Source: CAXRDE01 sp964229355
GTDB taxonomy: Bacteria; Cyanobacteriota; Sericytochromatia; UBA7694
Assembly (NCBI GenBank): GCA_964229355.1
Contig: CAXRDE010000016.1
Location: 248,001-312,000, forward strand
Length of the DNA: 64,000 nt
Direction: 5' to 3'
A program made the position numbers and the translations under genes. The notes beneath the pieces are model-generated. The model had not been told where the DNA came from, did not search any database, and saw only the letters and a list, made by a program, of their open reading frames with translations. Positions within the stretch are counted from its first letter, which is position 1; every line of letters begins with the position of its first letter. Below are positions 25,837 to 33,769 of the stretch, one piece after another.

Positions 25837-27231
25837 ATGGCTAAAAAAATAAAAACCCAATATGTGTGTACCGACTGTGGTGCTCACTTTCCCCGCTGGA
25901 CGGGACGCTGTGGAGAGTGTCAGGCCTGGAATACCTTAGAAGAGCGTCTGGTGACTACACAGAAAAACAATCTGAGTGCCGAGGTGGCCTGGCAAAATGC
26001 AGATACAGCGGAGCTGTTGCGCTTAGAAGACATTCAGTACCAGGAGCAAGATCGCTTGCCCACCGGACTGGGGGAATTGGATCGGGCACTGGGAGGCGGC
26101 ATGGTACCCGGCTCTTTGATTTTATTGGGGGGAGAACCGGGCATTGGTAAATCCACCTTGCTTTTGCAATCGGCCTATTATATGGCAGAACGCTTGCAGC
26201 ATACGGTGATCTACGTTTCGGGAGAAGAATCTGCACAGCAAATTAAGTCGCGAGCACAGCGACTGGGCTTTACCCATTCTCAAAACTTTCGCCTGTTGGC
26301 TGAAACCGAGATGCAAAGTATTTTGGCTTTATTAGAGCAAGAAAAACCACAGGTGGTGATCTTTGACTCGATTCAAGCCATTTACGATGGACGTTTAAGC
26401 AATGCACCCGGCAGCATTAGCCAGGTTAAAAACACCTGTAATTTGGTCATGAAGCTGGCCAAGCAAAAAGGTATTTCGGCCTGGATTATTGGTCACGTCA
26501 ATAAAGATGGTGATATTGCAGGTCCTAAAGTGCTTGAGCATATGGTGGATACAGTTTTGTATTTTGAAGGGGAGCGTTATCGCTCTTTTCGTCTGCTGCG
26601 CACCATTAAAAACCGTTTTGGGGCCACCCATGAAGTGGGCGTTTTTGATATGACCGGTGTAGGCCTGGAAGAGGTCTCGAACCCCTCTTCTCTCTTTTTG
26701 GCGGAGTACGATGGTGAGAGCAGTGGATCAGCCATTGTCCCCACCCTGGAAGGTACGCGTCCGCTGCTGGTAGAAATCCAGGCGTTGACCTATAGCTCTT
26801 ATGCGAACTTTCCCAAGCGTTCGGCCAATGGTGTGGCTTATCAGCGTTTGAACCAGATTATTGCGGTACTCGAAAAGCGGGTGGGCTTGAACTTTAGTAA
26901 GTTTGACGTGTTGGTGAATGTGGTAAGTGGTATTGGCATTGAAGAGCCTGCAGCAGACCTGGGTATGGCCATGGCACTGGTGTCGAGTTTTCGCAATGTG
27001 CCTTTGAACTCCAGAACCCTTTACCTGGGGGAAGTGGGCCTGGGGGGAGAAGTGCGGTCAGTGAATCAAATTGAACGGCGTCTGTCCGAGGGTTTCAAAC
27101 TGGGCTTTCAGCGGGCTGTGGTACCTGAGCGAAGCCTGCCTTTGAAAGAGACCTTTGCAGGTATGGAAATTATTGGCGTAAAAAATATGCTGCAGGCCTT
27201 GAAAACAATTCCTGCAGCATCAGAGACTTAG
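25837..27231 (+). CDS. radA: DNA repair protein RadA (Sms)
   Basis: A 464-residue RecA-like ATPase that helps branch migration during recombinational repair. Order of parts: N-terminal four-Cys zinc finger (C11, C14, C25, C28), Walker A GGEPGIGKST near 97-106, Walker B VVIFDSIQAI, the RadA signature KNRFGATHEVGVFDM, and a Lon-like C-terminal domain (GIGIEEPAADLGMAMALVSS). Length is normal for the family. Translation may be coupled to the 10-codon ORF before it. Confidence 0.97.
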   Translation: MAKKIKTQYVCTDCGAHFPRWTGRCGECQAWNTLEERLVTTQKNNLSAEVAWQNADTAELLRLEDIQYQEQDRLPTGLGELDRALGGGMVPGSLILLGGEPGIGKSTLLLQSAYYMAERLQHTVIYVSGEESAQQIKSRAQRLGFTHSQNFRLLAETEMQSILALLEQEKPQVVIFDSIQAIYDGRLSNAPGSISQVKNTCNLVMKLAKQKGISAWIIGHVNKDGDIAGPKVLEHMVDTVLYFEGERYRSFRLLRTIKNRFGATHEVGVFDMTGVGLEEVSNPSSLFLAEYDGESSGSAIVPTLEGTRPLLVEIQALTYSSYANFPKRSANGVAYQRLNQIIAVLEKRVGLNFSKFDVLVNVVSGIGIEEPAADLGMAMALVSSFRNVPLNSRTLYLGEVGLGGEVRSVNQIERRLSEGFKLGFQRAVVPERSLPLKETFAGMEIIGVKNMLQALKTIPAASET

Positions 27232-27249
27232 ATAAAAGTCAGTGTCGAC

Positions 27250-27639
27250 TTAGCGACGAAGTAAACCGATTTCACCGTTCAGCTCTACATTTTGCACCAC
27301 GGCTTCGCGGCTCATATTGCTTACCATCAGGTGCAATTCCTGGGTTGAAGCAAAGGCGTTCACACCCATAACGTAGGTATTAATACCGGGAATATAATCC
27401 ACGGTGCGTAAGCCGTATTTTTGGTTGAAGTTTTGTAAGGCCTGGCGACCCGCTGAAGGGTTGAATTGAACCAAAACTTGAGCTGCGGGGGCTACGCTTT
27501 GGCTGCGAACCATGTTCTGTTGAGGAAGGCTGTGGAATTGGGTGGCCACTGGAGCAACAGCGCGACCGCAACTGTTAACGCTGGTGACGAGGGCGAACAT
27601 ACCGAGAGAGAATACCAAATTTTTGAGGGTGTTTTTCAT
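27250..27639 (-). CDS. Lipoprotein resembling an isolated subtilase prodomain
   Basis: A 129-residue protein with a lipoprotein-like signal (MKNTLKNLVFSLGMFALVTS, Cys at 24 in VNSC, a loose lipobox). The mature part VLVQFNPSAGRQALQNFNQK, then YGLRTVDYIPGINTYVM and a final ELNGEIGLL matches the beta-alpha-beta fold of fervidolysin-like subtilase propeptides, including the family's x-hydrophobic-V-x-F-x-P and KYGL segments. No protease domain follows, and no subtilase gene is nearby. A stand-alone protease inhibitor or chaperone on the membrane is a reasonable guess. The upstream region is very AT-rich with a palindrome at 27729-27744. Confidence 0.7.
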   Translation of the reverse strand: MKNTLKNLVFSLGMFALVTSVNSCGRAVAPVATQFHSLPQQNMVRSQSVAPAAQVLVQFNPSAGRQALQNFNQKYGLRTVDYIPGINTYVMGVNAFASTQELHLMVSNMSREAVVQNVELNGEIGLLRR

Positions 27640-27728
27640 TTTTCTTAGTCCTTGATTTATCTTTTCTTAAGTTTTATTTAACCTTATGGATTTAGTATAT
27701 AACCAAGGATGCTTTTTTGTCAATAAAA

Positions 27729-27744
27729 AAGTATAAATATACTT
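27729..27744. repeat. AT-rich palindrome upstream of the prodomain-like gene
   Basis: AAGTATA and TATACTT form a perfect 7-bp dyad with a two-base centre, 90 bases before the start of the minus-strand lipoprotein gene. It could be an operator, or part of a terminator region after the gene at 27787-29310, which ends away from it on the same strand. Confidence 0.35.
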
Positions 27745-27786
27745 AAAAATATTTCTATATAACTAATAAGTTATTTTTACCGGGCT

Positions 27787-29310
27787 TTATTCTATATTGT
27801 TGGGGTGCGTATAAAACCCTGGTGTTCTCTGCATCACGCGCTGTTCCTGCTCCAGTTTGACCAGATGAGCACGCAAGCTGTCCTCAGCAAAAGTCGCTAA
27901 AGAACTGTCCAAATTGGGATATACAAGGTCACGCAATTGGGATATGCTGAGCTGTTTGCGGGGTGAATCGCTGTGAAGTAACGCCGCTTCAATGTGTGCC
28001 TCCCGTTGTAGACGATGGTGGATATAATCGGCGAAGGTTTGAGAGGGGTGTGTCACCATGGGCCCGTGAGCGGGGAAGGCGCGTTTTAAATCCAAATCGA
28101 TGAGCAGTTGTAAGCTCTTTAAGTAGCTTTGCATGTGGCCGTCAGGATCTGTGCTGTTTGCGGGGTGTTGAATGACAATACTGCCAATACCCGCCACCAT
28201 GTCACCCACAAACCCCAGCTTGCGTTGCCTGTCAATAAAACATAAATGCCCCGGGGCATGGCCTGGCGTATGTATCGCTTCGAGCTGCATGGGATAGTGG
28301 GGGTCATCGAGGACCCAGGTCTCGCCGCTGTCAAGGGTCCGATCGATACGCAGGGGGTAGGCTTGCTGTTTTAGACGCTTTTGGGTTAACGAATGGGCCA
28401 TGACAGGCAGTTGAAACGCTTGTTGTAAGTGAGCTGCAGCCCCAATATGATCGGAATGGTGGTGGGTTAGCAAGATGGCTTGCGCCCGATGGCCTTGTTG
28501 CAAGCGCCTTTCAACTTGAGCCGTAAGTAAAGCTTGCTCCTGAGGGTAAGGGGTTGCAGGGTCAATAATGACAAAGTCTCTGGCTCCCACAAGATAGGTG
28601 TTGGTATGGGTTGCCGGCTCAAGGGTTGGGGTACGCAAGGGCAATGATTCTACACCGGGTTGCGGGATGATGGGCAAAGGTAGGGTTTCTCGGTTGTGAT
28701 GGTCACTGCTAAGCTGTTGATGGATAGCGGGAGAAATGGGTATACGGGCATGCACGAGGGTGTGTAAGACATTCAGCACAGGCGGAGGCACAAGGGCTTC
28801 CCCCTGAGACCAAAGCCTGAGTAAGGTTTCGGGTTTCCACCATTGGGCCTGCTGGGCTTCTTCTGATATCAGTGGGGGTAGGTCATAAGGGTAAAGCGCA
28901 TAATGGTAAGCGGCCTCAAACCGCACGGTTTGAAAGGGTGGCGTAATCCGCCAACCGATCGGTTTCATCTCGTCGTAATCGTCAGGGCTATAACCCAGTT
29001 CTGGGCGCAAGGATTGCCAGGATAACTGACCTGTATTTAAGGCGGTTTGCCATTGCTGACGCTGTGCTGTGTTGATGACTTTGGGCGTGAGATACAAAGC
29101 GGTTTCTTCAAAGAGCTCCCGCAAGGCGGTGTCCTCCAGATTTTGATCAGAAGGATCTTGCTTACCTCCGGGAAACGCCCAGTAATTGGGGTAAGCCCTT
29201 AAAAAGGGGCTGCGTTGGAGTAATAATACCTCTAGACCGTCATGATCTCTCAGTAAAATCAGGGCGGCGCCTCGCAAGAATTGAGACGTAAACGCAGGCG
29301 TTTGGATCAA
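27787..29310 (-). CDS. Nudix hydrolase / metallo-beta-lactamase fusion
   Basis: A 507-residue two-enzyme protein. Residues 10-170 form a Nudix domain with the box GGKQDPSDQNLEDTALREL continuing FEET (about 48-70), matching GX5EX7REUXEEXGU in spacing. From about 220 follows a metallo-beta-lactamase domain with the zinc motif THHHSDH near 280-286, a LEAIHTPGHAPGHLCF His and GFVGDMVAG, as in LACTB2-like hydrolases, plus a C-terminal winged helix region. Nudix enzymes cleave nucleoside diphosphate-linked compounds; LACTB2 relatives act on RNA or thioesters. Its ATG overlaps the kinase stop by four bases, placing it third in a signalling operon. Confidence 0.88.
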   Translation of the reverse strand: MIQTPAFTSQFLRGAALILLRDHDGLEVLLLQRSPFLRAYPNYWAFPGGKQDPSDQNLEDTALRELFEETALYLTPKVINTAQRQQWQTALNTGQLSWQSLRPELGYSPDDYDEMKPIGWRITPPFQTVRFEAAYHYALYPYDLPPLISEEAQQAQWWKPETLLRLWSQGEALVPPPVLNVLHTLVHARIPISPAIHQQLSSDHHNRETLPLPIIPQPGVESLPLRTPTLEPATHTNTYLVGARDFVIIDPATPYPQEQALLTAQVERRLQQGHRAQAILLTHHHSDHIGAAAHLQQAFQLPVMAHSLTQKRLKQQAYPLRIDRTLDSGETWVLDDPHYPMQLEAIHTPGHAPGHLCFIDRQRKLGFVGDMVAGIGSIVIQHPANSTDPDGHMQSYLKSLQLLIDLDLKRAFPAHGPMVTHPSQTFADYIHHRLQREAHIEAALLHSDSPRKQLSISQLRDLVYPNLDSSLATFAEDSLRAHLVKLEQEQRVMQRTPGFYTHPNNIE

Positions 29311-31670
29311 GGGGCCGCCTCAAGGTTGAGTTCCGGCGCATGGAGTACCATGCCCATTTCTTCGGTGCTTACAATGCCTACGTAAAACCCTTTGTTCCAA
29401 CCGGTTTTTACGTAGCCCTTTGCTTTCTCGCCAAAGTTTAAAAAGGGCAGGTTACCCGGTTTTTGGGTCAATTGGTTAAATTGGGTAAGAGCGTCGCTTG
29501 CGGGGTGCTGCAGGGAGACCAGGAAGCCGGCGCACAGATTATCCTGGGGGCGTTCTTCTTGAATGCGTTTGAGATCAGAAAGCAGGTTCCGCACCGACTC
29601 TCCATTCACTTCATGGTCAATACGAAAGAGGCCAATGAGTTGCTCCTGACTGTTATATGCCAGTACATCAAACGTGGCGCTGAAACTTCCCATTTTGACG
29701 GGTTGAATAAATTTTAGGGACTTGATTTGCCAGGCCCATTCAAAGCGCGATTTTAAACGAACAAAATCAGCGGAGCGAGAAATGGCATACATGACTTCGT
29801 ACATCAACCAATTCACGATCCGGTAGTGGTTTGTTTCTCGCAAAATGTCGGAGTACTTGATCTCACGGTTACCAATGGTGTAAGTGGGATCCTGGGTCAT
29901 GACGGGTCTTAAATCGGTGTTTCGCAGTGCTTCTTCGAGAAGCTCTGAACTGAGTCCTTTGGCTTTTGCACCCACATACTGCGATAGATTTGGGCGATTT
30001 GTGGATTTGGTGACCACTTGCAACTGGGACTCCACCAGCAGTTTTCTGAGGCTTGGACCAATAAGATTCATGCGGGGTGCGTAAATTTTTACGTCTGCAA
30101 ACTCATCGTCATGAGAACCCGCGGGGTAGGGCATGGTTACCGAAAACACCTGTTCGCCGTCTAAGAGGGCCGACCAGCGAATGTTTTGGCGCTCTTGTAC
30201 CTTAATCATGCCGCTATAATTGCGAGATTTATGGGTTTCAATCACTTTGCCCACCTCTCCTGCAGAAGACATAGGGTGTTCTTCAAGCAAAGTATGGGCA
30301 CCGGTTAGAATCGCCAGGAGTACGAGCCACGGCTCGTCTTTTTCTAAAGGAATACACTGGGTCATTTCAAATTTTTGCCAGGCAGCCATCATGCGGTAGG
30401 CCTCAGCGCCCGTTAACTCCGAGTTTTTGGACACCGCTCCCACGATTAAGCCTTTGTAAATGAGCAAAATTACCGAGTTGTTAATAATGAGTCCCTGGCT
30501 TTTGCCTTCATATTTGTAAATGGCCTCTAGCATGGTATTGGTGGTCATGTTTTCCACGTTCCAATCCCTTAACACGCGGTGAATGACTGCATAAGGCGTG
30601 GCGTCATCGACACCCTGTAGCAAATTATAGTTTTTGCTACGGCTGCCGCTGTTGCCCGCCAGGGTTAAGGGCGAGCCGGTGCTGATGGTCTGATTTCGAG
30701 ACTGCGTGTGACTCATGTTATCGCCGTATTGGGTGGGCATTTCACGGTGGTTACTGGAGACACTTGCGCCGCTCACGGCGGTTTGCGACAGGTCGATAAC
30801 ATCTGAACTCGGATAGTGCTGGGGACTATCGCTGAAAGCATTTAAAATTTGCTTGAGATCTGCAGCCATATCCATGGCGGTGTCATAGCGTAAATCGGCG
30901 GTTTTGGCCATGGCTTTAAAAATAATACCGTCTAAACCCTGAGGAATCTCGCGGTTGAGTTCGCTTAACAAGGGGGGCTCACTTTGCATGATCTTCATAA
31001 CAATTTCCCCGATATTGCTTCCGTTATAGGGAAGACGGCCCGTCAGAATTTCATAACCTGTGACACCCAACGAATAAATATCCGCTCGCTTGTCCACGTC
31101 CTTGGGGTTCATGAGCTGTTCAGGCGAAATATATAGCAGGGAACCTAAAATAGATCCTGCTTTGGTGAGCTCTGAGTTGCTGGCTTCCAGGCGGGCAATC
31201 CCAAAGTCTGCGAGTTTGGTGGTGCCGTTGTCTAAAATCACGATGTTGGCGGGTTTAATGTCGCGGTGAATAATGCCCTGGTGGTGGGCGAAGTGAAGGG
31301 CTTCACAGGTTTGAATCAGCGCTTTTAAAGCCACGGGTACAGACAAAGGCGAATGAATTTGTAAGAGTTCCGACAGGTTACGCCCCTGTAAAAACTCCAT
31401 CACCATATAGTAGCGGCCTTCGTATTCGCCAAAGTCAAAAATACTGACAATATTGGGGTGATTTAACTTTGCACTGGCTTTGGCTTCACGCTTAAAGCGC
31501 TCCACCAGCTCCAGACGGGTTTCTTGCGTCATGTTGGGATCATTGGGCAATTCAATCACCTTAATGGCCACGTGACGGTCCAGACGCGGATCAATGGCAT
31601 CGTAAACGACACCCATGCCTCCCCGACCCAGCTCACCTAAAATATCGTATTGTGCAATCTTCTGTGTCAT
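29307..31670 (-). CDS. Ser/Thr protein kinase (PknB-like) with large C-terminal region
   Basis: A 787-residue protein. Residues 1-270 are a complete Hanks-type kinase: Gly-rich loop GRGGMG 15-20, catalytic Lys37 in AIKVI, HRDIKPAN at 135-142, DFG at 155-157, and the SILGSLLYISPEQL activation segment. A Ser/Thr-rich linker spans about 285-350. The remaining 430 residues are globular with no transmembrane span and no family I recognise. They probably sense or bind a partner. It lies three bases after the cyclase gene and overlaps the Nudix/MBL gene, so the kinase, cyclase and hydrolase are likely produced together. Confidence 0.92.
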   Translation of the reverse strand: MTQKIAQYDILGELGRGGMGVVYDAIDPRLDRHVAIKVIELPNDPNMTQETRLELVERFKREAKASAKLNHPNIVSIFDFGEYEGRYYMVMEFLQGRNLSELLQIHSPLSVPVALKALIQTCEALHFAHHQGIIHRDIKPANIVILDNGTTKLADFGIARLEASNSELTKAGSILGSLLYISPEQLMNPKDVDKRADIYSLGVTGYEILTGRLPYNGSNIGEIVMKIMQSEPPLLSELNREIPQGLDGIIFKAMAKTADLRYDTAMDMAADLKQILNAFSDSPQHYPSSDVIDLSQTAVSGASVSSNHREMPTQYGDNMSHTQSRNQTISTGSPLTLAGNSGSRSKNYNLLQGVDDATPYAVIHRVLRDWNVENMTTNTMLEAIYKYEGKSQGLIINNSVILLIYKGLIVGAVSKNSELTGAEAYRMMAAWQKFEMTQCIPLEKDEPWLVLLAILTGAHTLLEEHPMSSAGEVGKVIETHKSRNYSGMIKVQERQNIRWSALLDGEQVFSVTMPYPAGSHDDEFADVKIYAPRMNLIGPSLRKLLVESQLQVVTKSTNRPNLSQYVGAKAKGLSSELLEEALRNTDLRPVMTQDPTYTIGNREIKYSDILRETNHYRIVNWLMYEVMYAISRSADFVRLKSRFEWAWQIKSLKFIQPVKMGSFSATFDVLAYNSQEQLIGLFRIDHEVNGESVRNLLSDLKRIQEERPQDNLCAGFLVSLQHPASDALTQFNQLTQKPGNLPFLNFGEKAKGYVKTGWNKGFYVGIVSTEEMGMVLHAPELNLEAAP

Positions 31671-31673
31671 GTT

Positions 31674-33629
31674 TTATTTCCACTGTGTTTCGTTAGAACC
31701 GCTGATCCATTTGGTATTGCGTACCTGGGTAGGGGCTGCGCCATCGCTCTTCCAACCCAGAATTTCATACACAGAAACAGGCTCTTCTTTGCCTTTGACT
31801 TTAACGGTGCCGCAGTGGCGACCATTGGCGCGATCCTGAATCAAGTCATAGGTGCTCTGGGAGACAATAATGCTGGTGCCAAATTCTTTGTTGAGCCCTT
31901 CCAGGCGAGCAGCAGTATTGACTGCATCCCCAATGACGGTGTAGTCCATTTTTTGGGGGGAACCAAAGTTACCCACCAGGGCTTCACCGGTGTTTAAACC
32001 AATGCGAATTTGCAAAGGCACCATACCTTCAGAAAGCCATTTTTCGCGCAGCTGAATGAGTCGACTTTGCATTTGTAAGGCGGTGTTAACGGCTTTGTAG
32101 GCGTCGGTTTGTGGATTGTTAGGCCCTACGTTACCCCAGACTGCCATGACTGCGTCCCCAATATATTTGTCCAGGGTGCCTTCGTTTTCAAAAACAATTT
32201 CACTCATGGCCGTCAGGTATTCATTCAGAATGTGCTCAACTTCATCAGGAGGCAGGCTTTCAGACATCGAGGTAAAACCTGCAATATCTGAAAATAAGAT
32301 GCTCACCATGCGCCGTTCGCTTTTTAAACTGGGCATGGTGGTGGGATCTTTCAGTAACTCTTCCACCAGCCTGGGCGATACATAAGACTTGAAGAAGCGA
32401 CGCACCCTTCTTTTTTCACGTTCTTCGATTAAAAATCGGTAAGCGTACGAAGCGGCGTAGGCCAAAAATACACACAGGGTGGGAGCAAACCAGTCCATAA
32501 ACAAGCGTTGGAACTGAAAGAAATAAATGTTGACGACGCTATAGGCCACGGTAATTAATAAGATCAGAGCCAGGCCACCCAGGGGCCGTAAGAATGCGAG
32601 TAAAACCGAGGTGAGAATCGCCAGGATGAAAATCAGCAAGGTATTCAGCTTGTTTGAGACAGGCTGATAGGGCGTATTGGTACGCAAGGTTTCAAACATA
32701 TTGGCGTGGACTTCGACCCCTGGCATTTTCACCAGGCTGACAAAAGGGGTATTTTTGGTGTCCTGTAAAGCTTCTGCGGTGGCGCCTACCAAAACGATTT
32801 TGTTTTTGAAATAAGCATCAGGTCGTTGGCCTACCAATTGCATAAAATAGTCGTCGCCAAAGCCGGCTTGGCCGAGGCGGTAGGGAATGTAAGCGGAAAG
32901 GGTTTCGTGGCTTTTGGCAGGACCCACAAAGTTAATCCAGAGTGGGTCTTCTCCATAGCCTTTGAGAGCTTCCGCTTTTTCCGGAGCCACCAGATCCAGC
33001 AGTTTATAAGCAAAAGAAGGCTCATAACGGCCGTCGACGGTCATGGGTGAAGGCATCAGATCCTCTGCCTGAATATCTGTGAAAATACGTCCTTTACGAA
33101 TTTGTCCGTCAATATCCTCAGGAAAACCCACAAAACCAAAGTTCGCAACAGACTCAAAGTAAGGGGGGCTAAAGGACAGGGCGTCTATGGCACCGGTTTC
33201 TTCAGCGCCAGAGCCGCTGATACGCGAAGAACTGCCATAATCAAACTTACTGGCGATCAGAACCTTGTCAGGGTGAGCTGCCAGGGTCTTCTCTAAAATC
33301 GCATCGGCTTCAGGTAGGTTGGACGGGGTGAGGAACATGATATCAAAAGCGACGGCTTTGGCACCGTAGCCTAACAGTTTATCAATCAGACGGGCATAGA
33401 CATCTCGGGTCCAGGGAAAGGTACCCACTTCTTCGAGAGAGGCTTCGTCAATGGCTAAAATAATGACATCATCGGGGGCTTGCTTAGCGCCCCGGAAGGT
33501 TTCAAAGCGGGTATTATAAAGGCTGAGCTCAATGCGCTGAAAGAGTGGGGAAAAGGTATTGCCTAAAAAGACCAGGCTTCCAATGACCAACCCGATCAGG
33601 ACGTTGATCAATATACGTTTCATTAACAC
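31674..33629 (-). CDS. CHASE2-domain adenylate cyclase
   Basis: A 651-residue class III nucleotide cyclase. One N-terminal span (about 5-25) is followed by an extracytoplasmic CHASE2 sensor (about 30-330), three closely spaced membrane spans (about 330-400) and a cytoplasmic catalytic domain (about 435-625). Metal-binding aspartates are in LFSDIAGFTSM and DKYIGDAVMAVWG; the transition-state Asn and Arg are in GDAVNTAARLEG, and the Asp before that fits adenine rather than guanine. The enzyme makes cAMP in response to an unknown external signal. It is first in the three-gene signalling operon. Confidence 0.93.
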   Translation of the reverse strand: MLMKRILINVLIGLVIGSLVFLGNTFSPLFQRIELSLYNTRFETFRGAKQAPDDVIILAIDEASLEEVGTFPWTRDVYARLIDKLLGYGAKAVAFDIMFLTPSNLPEADAILEKTLAAHPDKVLIASKFDYGSSSRISGSGAEETGAIDALSFSPPYFESVANFGFVGFPEDIDGQIRKGRIFTDIQAEDLMPSPMTVDGRYEPSFAYKLLDLVAPEKAEALKGYGEDPLWINFVGPAKSHETLSAYIPYRLGQAGFGDDYFMQLVGQRPDAYFKNKIVLVGATAEALQDTKNTPFVSLVKMPGVEVHANMFETLRTNTPYQPVSNKLNTLLIFILAILTSVLLAFLRPLGGLALILLITVAYSVVNIYFFQFQRLFMDWFAPTLCVFLAYAASYAYRFLIEEREKRRVRRFFKSYVSPRLVEELLKDPTTMPSLKSERRMVSILFSDIAGFTSMSESLPPDEVEHILNEYLTAMSEIVFENEGTLDKYIGDAVMAVWGNVGPNNPQTDAYKAVNTALQMQSRLIQLREKWLSEGMVPLQIRIGLNTGEALVGNFGSPQKMDYTVIGDAVNTAARLEGLNKEFGTSIIVSQSTYDLIQDRANGRHCGTVKVKGKEEPVSVYEILGWKSDGAAPTQVRNTKWISGSNETQWK

Positions 33630-33696
33630 AGTAAAAAAACTCCTGGTCTATGCTGAGATTGAAGAAATTGTAACATATTGATAACAAGGCAAAATG

Positions 33697-33725
33697 TTGT
33701 ATGCTTCACAATTTTTGGTTTAATT
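33697..33725 (+). promoter_or_regulatory. Possible promoter of the metalloprotease-like gene
   Basis: TTGTAT, 17 bases, TTAATT. Located in the 140-base divergent region. A second -10-like TATATA lies at about 33741. Neither is strong. Confidence 0.35.
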
Positions 33726-33769
33726 TTTTCATAAGCGGGTATATAGTAGAAAGAGAGTAAGGAAATCGA

